Under the pieces are notes generated by a model. That model worked only from the letters and a program-made list of their open reading frames with translations. It was not told the DNA's origin and did not search any database. From Brachypterus glaber (Eukaryota; Arthropoda; Insecta; Coleoptera; Kateretidae), in contig OY294051.1 of the NCBI GenBank assembly GCA_958510825.1, positions 29,251,265 through 29,315,264 of the forward strand: 64,000 nucleotides of DNA, in the 5' to 3' direction. Positions within the stretch are counted from its first letter, which is position 1, and each line of letters starts with the position of its first letter. Of the stretch, positions 56,070-64,000 are shown one piece after another. Both the position numbers and the translations under genes were made by a program.

Positions 56070-56091
56070 ATATACTTGGATGATAAATCAG
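56070..56091 (+). CDS. Candidate 22-nt microexon (secreted gene?)
   Basis: A strong pyrimidine-rich acceptor (TTTTGTTATTTACAG) and a perfect donor (CAG followed by GTAAGT) enclose 22 nt with no stop in one frame: read in phase 0 it gives I-Y-L-D-D-K-S plus one base. The signal-peptide exon at 25,588 ends in phase 0, so the two could join as PKQ-IYLDDKS. That would imply a 30-kb intron enclosing the CAP gene. The splice sites are clear, but their pairing and use are inference. The flanking ~200 bp are not obviously repetitive. Confidence 0.35.
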
Positions 56092-56226
56092 GTAAGTTAA
56101 ATATAAATGTATACCTATATTTTAATTGTGTACAAAGCTATTTTCAAATAGTAAACCTGCACAAAACTTTTTTTTTACGCCCGGAACTAAAGGTTAAGGT
56201 TTTTATTTTTATTTTTATTTAACATA

Positions 56227-57081
56227 GGGGAACCTGTTGTACCTAGACCTTATTTTTACATTTTGTGATGCAAACAATAGTTAAATGGGACGAACTTTTT
56301 AAAATATAGCCTATTATTTTTTCCTGTGTTTTAGGCTTGATAGTTATATTTTTAATTTTCCTAAATTAATTTTTTTGAATTTTTTAATACACTTGAAAAA
56401 AAATTGTATTTAGGATCGAGGTACAACAGGGGCTTTGTACCTAGGACCTGCAGGCGTTGTACCTCGGGCGCAACTTGATTATTTAACATTAGATCTACTG
56501 CGCTTCTTAGTTTCTTTGTCAGGGTGAGCCCTCTTTTTACCATGCTTACTCCGTGGCAACTTAAAAAATATTTTAGTTGTACCTCGAGTTACAACTGAAA
56601 ATTTTTTGTAGTTATCTAAAGATGCCAGGGAGTATCGATCGAACCTGTCCAAAGTACAACGTGTTGTACGTCAAACCCGTTCAAGGTACATTTTACACAT
56701 TAGGTCCAAGGTACAACTATAGATAGCGATACCAAATACAATCCGTATATTTTTTTAGGTTAGAGTTAAACTTTCCATAGCGCATTTTATACTTTAATAA
56801 CCTGTATTTCAACAAAAAAATAAGTATACTGGATATAAAGCATGTAAAGATAACTACCATCAAAAAAGTCTCAGCCAAAATACTTACTTTTCAATGTAAA
56901 ATATTAGTTACCGGAATAACACACACACGCTTGCCGACATTGTTTTTGAATAAACTGAAAATAACCATCTATCGGATGACTAATAAACTACCACAGTCGA
57001 TTTGAAGAAATTATACCCGGAAATTTAAAATTTAAGTTTAGGTTCTAGGTACAAATAGGTCCAAGGTACAACAGTTTTCCC
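56227..57081. mobile_element. 855-bp GGGGAA-ended MITE with reiterated 'gttgtacct'
   Basis: The ends 'ggggaacctgttgtaccta' and, inverted, 'gggaaaactgttgtacctt' have TA on both sides (56,225-26 and 57,082-83). The word GTTGTACCT or its complement AGGTACAAC recurs at least seven times inside: 56,419, 56,457, 56,575, ~56,655, ~56,690, 56,709 and 57,064. The - strand frame at 56,361 has no domain. Confidence 0.75.
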
Positions 57082-57149
57082 TACAATTATTTTTTTTTAA
57101 TTTTAATTAGATTTAGTTATGTTTAGTAATGGGCTTCGCAAACTTATTA

Positions 57150-58126
57150 CACTGCTCTACAAAAAAAGATTTTTTTTTATTTGCCGGGGAGCTTTTAGTT
57201 GCGTCAGATTTCGGAACCATTTTCCGTTTTTCTCGATCAGCTCGTTTTTTTGAGATATAGCTCACAGTGTTTTTTGCCTATAATTGTAGTAAAAAAAATA
57301 TATTTTTTGCTGTTGATTGATTGTCTTTTAGTGGGACTCTAAAAAAAAAATGTCGATTTAAAATATCTATATTCGTTTATAATAGGCTTCTAAATTCAAA
57401 AAATTAGTTTTTTTTCACATTTTTTCGATATATTTTGATAAAAATTTTATATAAATACTAATGATACGACTCTAAATTTTATAAGCAATACTAACACAAA
57501 TATGCAGTTTAAAAAATATATAAAAAAAATGGATTTATTTTAGTGACGGAGATTTTACCGGGAGTTATTAACAAAATTTTTGAAATATTTGATTTATTTT
57601 TTGGAGAGCAACACAATAAATTAAATTTATTATGAAAAACAAAACAAAACGAAAAATAAAAAATAAACTTCTTCTCCTTGCTTTAAAACATTAAAATAAT
57701 ATTAAATAAACATTAAATAATACAAAATATTGTTGTTCTGCTTTCTATAACTCCCCGTAAAATCTCCGTTACTGGGTTCAATCCAAAACTTTTTTTATTT
57801 TTACAAATCTCACATGTGTGTTAGTGTTGCCTATAAAAATCAGAGCCATATCTTTAGTATTTATATAAAATTTTCATGAAATGTAGAAGACTATAAAAAA
57901 AACGAATAAAGATATTTGAAATCCGCTTTTCTGGCTTAGAGCCCTACTAACAGAGAACCAATCTACCGCAAAAAAAATTGTACTATAAGCAATAACAAAC
58001 ACCGTGCGTTATATCTCAAACAACGAGCTGCTCGAGAAAAACGAAAAAGGGTTCCAAAATCAGCGCATTAAATATAGGCAGATGCAACTAAAATGGTGTC
58101 GGCAAATTTTTGACTGTTGAGCAGTG
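57150..58126. mobile_element. 977-bp element with 'cactg' ends and TTA duplication
   Basis: The ends 'cactgctctacaaaaaaa' and 'ttgactgttgagcagtg' are inverted. TTA lies before and after. The arms carry 'tttgccggggagcttttagt', 'tttcggaaccattttccg' and 'gagatatagctcacagtg', mirrored at 57,985-58,110. CACTG tips and a 3-bp duplication suggest the CACTA group (inference). There is no ORF. A truncated copy is at 25,686, and another begins at 63,972. Confidence 0.65.
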
Positions 58127-58203
58127 TTATTTTTGTGCATTTTTATGTATTTCTGTCTTTTTTTTGTTATTTTTTAAATATTATAAATTTTTAAAACAAA
58201 ATA

Positions 58204-58880
58204 CAGGGTTATTCAGAAATAAGTTCAAAAAATTTAAGGGGTGATTCTACGTAAAAAATATGAAAAAAAGTTCCTATAAAAGTTGCTCCGGAAATGAGCC
58301 CTAAGGGAGCTGCGGCCGTTCGAAGATGGACATATTAAAGCACCAATAAAATTTTAATGCTGCAGAATGATTCTTGATTTAAAACTAAGCAAAAAAGTAT
58401 TCTTCACCAAAACACCTAAATTTAATATATAACCTTTTAAAAAGTAACATTTTTAGTGGTACAAAATGTTACTTCCTCTTAATTGCATTTTTTTTAAAAA
58501 GCGGTTGTTACTACAGTGTTACACTATTTGACATTTTTTATGTATTTTTACTGAAGGAATCTATATTTATTTCAAAAAAATAAAAAAAAATATACATAAA
58601 AAAGTTTGGGGCAAAACGCACGCCTCTGGATAAATTTAAAAAAAATAAATTAACATAAACTAATCGCCCTTATTAATACTAGTATACATGCAAAAGCTGG
58701 TCGCTCTAGCTTAAAGGCTACAAGAGTTATTAATTAGAAACCTTATTTTTATTACAATTATAAAGAGCCGTAGCTCCCTTAGGACTCATTTCCGGACCAA
58801 CCTTTATAGGGACTTTTTTTCATATTTTTTAACGTAGAATTAACTCTTAAATTTCTTGAACTTATTTCTGAATCAACCTG
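58204..58880. mobile_element. 677-bp MITE with ~130-bp ends, TA duplication
   Basis: The ends 'cagggttattcagaaataag' and 'cttatttctgaatcaacctg' have TA on both sides (58,202-03 and 58,881-82). The inner part ('ggtgattctacgt', 'gttcctataaa.gttg', 'gaaatgagccctaaggg', 'gcgcacgcctctgg') matches 24,595-25,326, but the outer 25 bp are a third, different tip. Confidence 0.75.
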
Positions 58881-59051
58881 TATAAAAATATATATATTTT
58901 ATAATATAATTTTATAATTATATATGTATAATCATTTTCTTTTATATGATCACTACTACAGAGCCTACAGATCAATAAAAAAATTTTAGTGATAAAATCT
59001 ATGTATTTAATGGTATTTTAAAATATACTTTTATTAGAATAATAAACTTAC

Positions 59052-59165
59052 CTTACCATTTTCCGCACACTCGGCCACTGAGCAAAGTGATGTGCAGTAC
59101 TCGGCGAATTTCCAGTACTCGTATAGGCGCCGCGTCGACTCTAGCGTTGACGCGAGGTTTTAAAT
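59052..59165 (-). promoter_or_regulatory. GC-rich island, candidate first exon on the - strand
   Basis: About 100 bp with roughly ten CpGs stand out in AT-rich surroundings. Read on the - strand, an initiator-like TCAGT (about 59,080) is followed by GCGGAAAATGG and then a donor, ATGGTAAG followed by GTAAGT (GT at 59,050-51). That is the layout of a 5' UTR exon with the first two codons. No continuing exon was identified; the CAP gene downstream has its own ATG exon, so any link to it is speculative. It could instead be part of a GC-rich TE tip. Confidence 0.25.
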
Positions 59166-59599
59166 ATTTACATTTTTATTTCTTTTTATCTTGATTTTTT
59201 TTTAATGTTTCCACTTAAACGAGTAAGGTGGGAAAAAAAGTTATCGATAAATAAAAATTAAAAACTTTCGTATTCTTAAAAGATGAAAATCGAATGTTTT
59301 TTTTTTCTTTGAAAAACACGGATATATGTACATATGTATAGTTAATATGTATAGTCAATATTGTTGTGTGTAACAAATTAGTCGTCAAATGTTTCGATTT
59401 AGTGACCTTTATAAAAATTTACCTCATAATTCGGCAAAATTATTCCCTAAGCCTATGTTTGTGTTTATTTTCAACGTTAATGAGTCATAACTGAGTTTAC
59501 GCCGACTACTGGTGGTCTGGTCACTAAGAGCACAAACAAAAAGGGCGCGCTAATATTAGCACGGTATTAGACGTATGTGTATTAGGGTGACCAGTCAAA

Positions 59600-59900
59600 A
59601 TTAAAAAATTGTTTTTTTTAGGGTACGAACTCCTATAATTCTAAAAAAATAAGCAACTTTTTTTTTTCAAATGTCCGTCTGTCTGTCTGATGTCACGATT
59701 TTTGTGAACACGATAACTAATAAAGTAGGTAATAAAAACAAAAAAGTTATGGTGGGTTAAACTTTTAAAAAAATCGAAAAATTCTGGAAGTAAATTTCGA
59801 TTAACGTAATTTTTTCAGGAAAAATAATCAAAAAAAAAATTAAGAAAAATTTTGAAATTTTTTTAGATTTATCCTTTTTTTAATAGTTTAATTTCACCCC
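59600..59900 (-). repeat. 'gacagac' repeat copy
   Basis: On the - strand, 'gtttaacccaccataac', 'tcgtgttcacaaaaatcgtg', 'acatcagacagacagacgg' and 'ctaaaaaaaacaa' follow the family order. 58,885-59,050 and 59,166-59,600 show no gene. 'cgccgactactggtgg' at ~59,500 is the tip of the 33,060 foldback. Confidence 0.5.
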
Positions 59901-60399
59901 AGAGGGGTGGGGGGTAGTTTTGGTATATTCAGGTTTTTGAGGTTGTTTTCATGAAAATTGGTTGCTAAAAGTGAATCTGATAATAAAAAATCTATTTGAC
60001 TCGCGGAGGTGAAAAATGGGAAAGCTCTTTTACTGGGCAGTGTCTTTTTAAATTAGTTAAATTTGTTTATTTGTTTATTATAGTATTTTTATACAGACAA
60101 ATATTTAACACAAGTATCACAAATACTTCATATTAAAATACCGTTTACTGAAATCGACTGAAAAATATTTGTTGTATCATCGCATCAATCCATGTTTGTA
60201 TGTAAATATTTTGAACGGAATTTCCGATTTACAAAAAACCTTTCACCAAACGATTCAGGACCTTTCTAGTTTGCGTCACAGAAAATATGGTTAACAATGG
60301 CGAAGCGTATCAAAATCATAGGGGATATTTGTTTTGAAATCCCCTAAAGTTGCGATAGGAATAGAAAGCCACCTTCAACCCTTTATAAAATAGTATATT

Positions 60400-60542
60400 A
60401 TTTACCAAGTGAGAGAAGTTTAACATTTTTGACCTGCGTCAAATTGCGGGATGAGCGCGCTAGCGCGAAGCCCGCAAGACGCGGTCTAAAATGTTAAATC
60501 TTCATTCACGTGGAAAATATAGTATTTTTTTCACTACCAGTA
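60400..60542. repeat. ~130-bp foldback with GC-rich centre
   Basis: 'agtttaacatttttgacc' and 'gcgtc' pair with 'gacgcggtctaaaatgttaaa'. The centre is 'gcgggatgagcgcgctagcgcgaagcccgc'. Outer sequence 'agtatattatttaccaagtgag' partly mirrors 'cacgtggaaaatatagtat'. It is a palindromic element of the same style as 42,412-42,546. Confidence 0.6.
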
Positions 60543-60583
60543 TAATTAATTTGCTATTTATTTATTTATTTTACTAAAATTTA

Positions 60584-60826
60584 ATGACAAAGCTACTTTC
60601 TTTAGTTAATTTTTCTTTAAGTTCTTCCTTCTGCAATACAACTCTGCCCACCGATTTTAATGAAACGGAAAACCCCACACTACCCCACATCTTTGATACA
60701 AATTCACCTCATACAGAACACTCAGAAACTTTAACACATAATAATTTAACAGTAAAAAAGAGAAATAAATATACCAATAACTTCACCTGCTCACATAAAT
60801 ATGTCTTGCCGAAATTGTACAATTAA
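60584..60826 (+). CDS. Small ORF, possible terminal exon, function unknown
   Basis: Up to 80 codons, rich in Asn, Thr and Ser, from ATG 60,584 to TAA 60,824-26. A good acceptor-like 'tactttctttag' lies at 60,593-60,604, just inside the frame, so the coding part may begin there as a last exon. AATAAA signals follow at about 60,884 and 60,897. No domain, signal peptide or membrane segment is recognised. The composition is not clearly different from the AT-rich background, so it may be chance. Confidence 0.25.
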   Translation: MTKLLSLVNFSLSSSFCNTTLPTDFNETENPTLPHIFDTNSPHTEHSETLTHNNLTVKKRNKYTNNFTCSHKYVLPKLYN

Positions 60827-60904
60827 CTATAATTTTTATAAGTAGTTTACAAAATTACTAATTACTTTTGTTAAATTTTGTTAATAAATATGTCAAATAA
60901 ACAA

Positions 60905-61377
60905 TTTTATTTTAAGGTTATATGAATGAAATGAAAAGAACAGTAATAAAGATGTGCTTATAGGCTGGTGGTGAAAAAATTATTTTAATATACAGTTACA
61001 TGCATTACATGTATCACGAACGTAGGTATTAAAAACCAATGCATAAATTTCAATTTAGTATTGAAATTTAAGTCAATTTAATTTTTAAACAAATTGAAAT
61101 TATTTCAATATTAATTAATTTCGGCTAAAATGAAGATACAATGTTGCCAAAATAATTTCGTTTATCATACTAAATGGTTGAAATTATAATTTAAGGAAAT
61201 TATATTTAAATCAAAGCGAATCTATTATTCCAAACTAAAATCAAAATGTGTTAACTGTATTGACCAAATTATGAATTTTCAATCAAAATTAGTTGATAAA
61301 TTATTTTGGTTTTTGATTAATTTCATATTAACACGTTTTATTATGTTACCCAATTATATCATTTTAAGCTTATTGAT
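60905..61377. other. AT-rich spacer
   Basis: Many short 'aaattgaaatt'-type palindromes are present, with no gene or recognised element. Confidence 0.4.
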
Positions 61378-61663
61378 TTTTGGGGAATAGGGCTTTGGAT
61401 CTTACTAAAATTGTTATCTAATTTTGCTGTGACGTTTCGACGATGGATTTTCGTCGTTTTCGAACAGAGAATTAAAGCCAAAGATTAGTCATTGTCACTA
61501 ACAGTAAACACTCACATAAACAAAACATTATTTAAACAAATAAATAACAATTAAAAAATAAAATTAAGACAGTGTGCTTTTCTATACGCAGCAACCGAAC
61601 CCGAAACGTAACAGCAAAATTAGATAACAATTTTAGTCAGATCCAAAGCCCTATTCCCCAAAA
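61378..61663. mobile_element. ~286-bp MITE, 'tggggaatagggctttgg' ends
   Basis: The arms 'tggggaatagggctttggatc', 'ctaaaattgttatctaat' and 'tttgctgtgacgtttcg' are inverted at 61,600-61,660 with only a few changes. The centre includes 'gacgatggattttcgtcg'. It is non-coding, and the target duplication is unclear. Confidence 0.7.
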
Positions 61664-62629
61664 AACAAAAAGCTAAATTATACAAATCGGGCAAAAACTT
61701 TCAATTTTATATCATTTTTATGACTGAATCGCTGTGTTTTAAGAAGAGGGTGACCCAGATGTATTTATTCAGTTTATAAAATAAAAATGGTATATTTTTT
61801 TCACTAAATTTTTTAGGGGGTTTAGCTGCTAGCGTTATGTTAAGGTACTCAGCGTTAAGAAGCGTTAATTGGGGGAGTAGGGTCAAAATTGCGTTACGTA
61901 TATATCTACGTATAACCCCTAAGTGCATCATTATTAGTTTTAGGTTAAAATTTTACAAATTAGTATATTAAAGTACTAGTTTCATAACATTTTTAGCGCA
62001 CGAGAACAAGTTTAGAAAACGAGCCGCTTGCGGCGAGTAGTGTGCACCAAAAACGTGTTATAAAACGAGTGCTTTATAAAATTTTTTCTATTTTGCCCTA
62101 AAATTTTAAAACTTACATTTAAATTGATTGACTGACTGATTTAGGGATTTTTGTTTCGGGTTGGCATTACAGTTTTCGACATGTTTAAAATTCTAAGAAC
62201 AAATATTATTTTAATATATTTTATAGTCAATTCTTCTCTTTGCAAGTAACCAAGCCACAATAAAAATACACGGTAAAAAATAACCTAAACACAAAATTTT
62301 GTAGAAAATTAAACTTTAAAGCGTCGTTCACATTTGCACGGAAAACGTCAAGCGATAGGCTTTTGTCTGTTGTCAACCAAGTTGAGATCTCTTATGGGCC
62401 TATAAGAACACGCAAAATGCATGTGATTATGAGCTTATATGAGTCCCAAAATAGAAAAAAGGATTTTATGTATTAGTTTTTCATTCATAATATAAATTCA
62501 TGGCTACTTTGACTAGAATACAAAAGTGCATTTTCTTATTTGTGCGTCGATTTCAAACTTTTAAGACGTGTTTATATCCGAATTAAAAACTATAATATTA
62601 TTAATATTTTTATTTAGCGTATGGCATTA
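61664..62629. other. Spacer without recognised gene
   Basis: 'gttaattgggggagtagggtcaaaattgcgttacgta' at ~61,862 resembles ~1,780-1,820, so a dispersed repeat is present. No reading frame is supported. Confidence 0.35.
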
Positions 62630-62868
62630 TTTCCGGGTAGACCCACCGCAGAGGGTAGTTCCGGCGCCTGTTGCAACTTTAACTCCGTTTTAGGTAGTTA
62701 ATTGCGATGCCTAATAACCCAGGGGGACCGACGGCTTTATGTGCCTTCCGAAGCACATGGTTACGGTGCACTTTTTACTTGAAAATGTTCTCTGAATGAG
62801 GATCGAACCTCGGACCTCTTGGTTAGAAGACCAGAGTCTTCTCGACTGAGGTAGCTCCCCGCTCTCAA
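62630..62868 (-). repeat. Second type of tRNA-derived SINE
   Basis: On the - strand it starts with a tRNA-like head: 'gagcggggagctacctcag' (box A region), an anticodon-arm-like 'ctggtcttctaacc', and box B 'gaggttcgatcctc'. A body follows with 'ccgtaaccatgtgcttcgg' and 'aaggcacataaagccgtcgg'. The head does not close as a full tRNA cloverleaf. It is unrelated in sequence to the GGCGCC SINE. Confidence 0.65.
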
Positions 62869-62967
62869 TATACATATTAATTATAGAAATATATACAGGG
62901 TGCTATTTAACTTTTTAAGGTTGGGGTGGTAAGTTAAGGATGGTTAGTTTGGGGGTAGGGTTTTATA

Positions 62968-63612
62968 CTATTCGCAGCGACTGCGCTAGAATAGTATTAT
63001 ACGGAAGTTTCGAATTTTCCAAAATCGCCAAAAAACATCCTAGACAAAAAATTCTTGGATACAAATTTGTTTCGTGAAAAAATAAGTTTAATTGTCTGTC
63101 TGTCTGTCTGTCTGTCTGTGTGTCTGATGTCACGATTTTTGTAGACACAATAACTCAAGAACGAATTATCCGATCGACTTGAAGTTTTCAGGAAAAACCA
63201 AGTTCTATGCGGGAAAGATCCCTATTGTCTTTAAAAGTAACCCCCTCAAAAACAAAAAAGTTATGGGGCGTTAAACTTTTAAAAAAATCGAATATAGCCG
63301 AAAGGAAATTCCGATTAAAGTAACTTTTTCAGGAAAAAATACTTTTATTGTAAGGATCAATTCTAGCAATTTTAAAAGTAATCCCCTAAAAAAAACAAAA
63401 AGTTATGGGGGGGGTGAACCTTTTAAAAAAAAATAGTTTTTTTTTTGAAAAAAATAAATTCAATTTTTTTCGTTTTCCGCAAAAAGCAAATGAATTAAAT
63501 TTTTTTTAGTTTTTTTTATGTTTCTTTCTAACGTATTTGGAAAAATTCAATATAGCATTTACTCTGAACAGTATATAATGGAATGCGTAGCATAACATAT
63601 CTTCACGGCTTA
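62968..63612 (-). repeat. 'gacagac' repeat copy with both terminal modules
   Basis: The left end is the palindromic module, inverted ('ttcgcagcgactgcgctagaa' then 'ccaaaatcgcc...acaaaaaattcttgg'). A (TGTC)n run follows at 63,090-63,118, then 'gataactcaagaacgaatta', 'gttatggggcgttaaact' repeated three times with variations, and finally 'aacatatcttcacggctt' at the right. It shows that the end module and the 'cttcacggctt' end belong to one composite element about 645 bp long. Confidence 0.6.
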
Positions 63613-63971
63613 TTTTATAACTGCATCAAAGAAATTTCGTCCGACTCGATTATCTCAATCCGTCTACGAGCTATAGCCTGAATGAACCACCCTGTACATA
63701 ACGTATATTTTTCTTTTCATTTATTTGATAATAAATCTTTTTTGTAGCGGTTTTAAAAAGGTTAAAAACAACTTTTCCAAAATTGCAAGGTTTATTTGCA
63801 TTTTTGGCGAAGGCGCCAATACATAGCATACGTCGAGATGCGTCGCGTCGTATTGTTTGTCTTTTTAAGTTTTTGTCTTATTTAGTATTTATATTATTAA
63901 GTGTTTGTCTTATTAAGTGTTTGTTTAATTAAGTGTTAGTCTTGTTAGTCTTATGTTTGTCTTATTAAATT

Positions 63972-64000
63972 ACACTGGTCGACAAAAAAAAACATATATT
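63972..64000 (+). mobile_element. Start of another 'cactg..ctacaaaaaaa' element, cut by the window
   Basis: 'cactggtcgacaaaaaaaaa' preceded by TTA matches the left tip of 57,150-58,126 and 25,686. 63,613-63,971 before it holds 'gaccaccctgta'-type tip sequence at ~63,690 and short 'tgtcttatt' repeats at 63,860-63,965. Confidence 0.5.

Noticed and set aside
62795..62868. Possible tRNA gene (- strand)
   Set aside because: The T-arm is good, but no 7-bp acceptor stem closes the molecule and a SINE body follows.

Overview
This is eukaryotic, very probably insect, nuclear DNA. It is strongly AT-rich and intron-bearing, and most of it is transposable elements (TEs) and their debris. The evidence for an insect is a TATA-driven short first exon encoding a signal peptide, an antigen-5/venom-allergen-like CAP protein gene, tRNA-headed SINEs, a jockey/CR1-type LINE and Tc1-like elements with TA target duplications. 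A beetle would fit, but the window does not prove the order. There are no bacterial genes, operons, rRNAs or CRISPR arrays.

Layout. 1-8.7 kb: AT-rich repeats, two tRNA-derived SINE copies, a (TA)n microsatellite inside a foldback element, a six-unit tandem array of hairpins (4.0-4.7 kb) and TA-flanked MITEs. 8.8-11.2 kb: a 5'-truncated LINE with an uninterrupted reverse transcriptase frame and poly(A) tail. 12.8-24.6 kb: MITEs, a truncated Tc1-like copy, a SINE, palindromic composite elements and a LINE remnant. 24.6-25.7 kb: a MITE, then a TATA box and a signal-peptide first exon (+ strand) of an unidentified secreted protein. 25.7-41 kb: nested MITEs, 380-bp tandem repeats, foldbacks and a miRNA-like hairpin.

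41.5-53.8 kb is the most gene-like part. A two-exon CAP gene lies on the - strand: exon 1 at 52,335-52,626 and exon 2 at 45,045-45,769. The splice phases match and give 338 codons with a signal peptide, both CAP signatures and a GPI-anchor-like tail. Its 6.6-kb intron holds a 4.6-kb CACTA/Chapaev-like element whose end sits 13 bp from the splice acceptor. A 2.7-kb Tc1-like element with about 700-bp inverted repeats is nested inside that element. Downstream of exon 2 the terminal coding segment is repeated in four more tandem units of about 550 bp. Most units keep a candidate splice acceptor, the frame, a stop and AATAAA; one is frameshifted and one is decayed.

53.8-64 kb: more SINEs and MITEs, a near-perfect 78-bp-stem hairpin, and a 22-nt candidate microexon (56,070-56,091) that could belong to the + strand secreted gene. 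If so, the CAP gene would lie inside that gene's 30-kb intron. At the right end are a GC-rich candidate first exon (- strand), one unexplained small ORF, another SINE type and the start of a further MITE copy.

All calls come from reading the sequence by eye. Family names for TEs are inferences from termini, target duplications and motifs; no database search was run.
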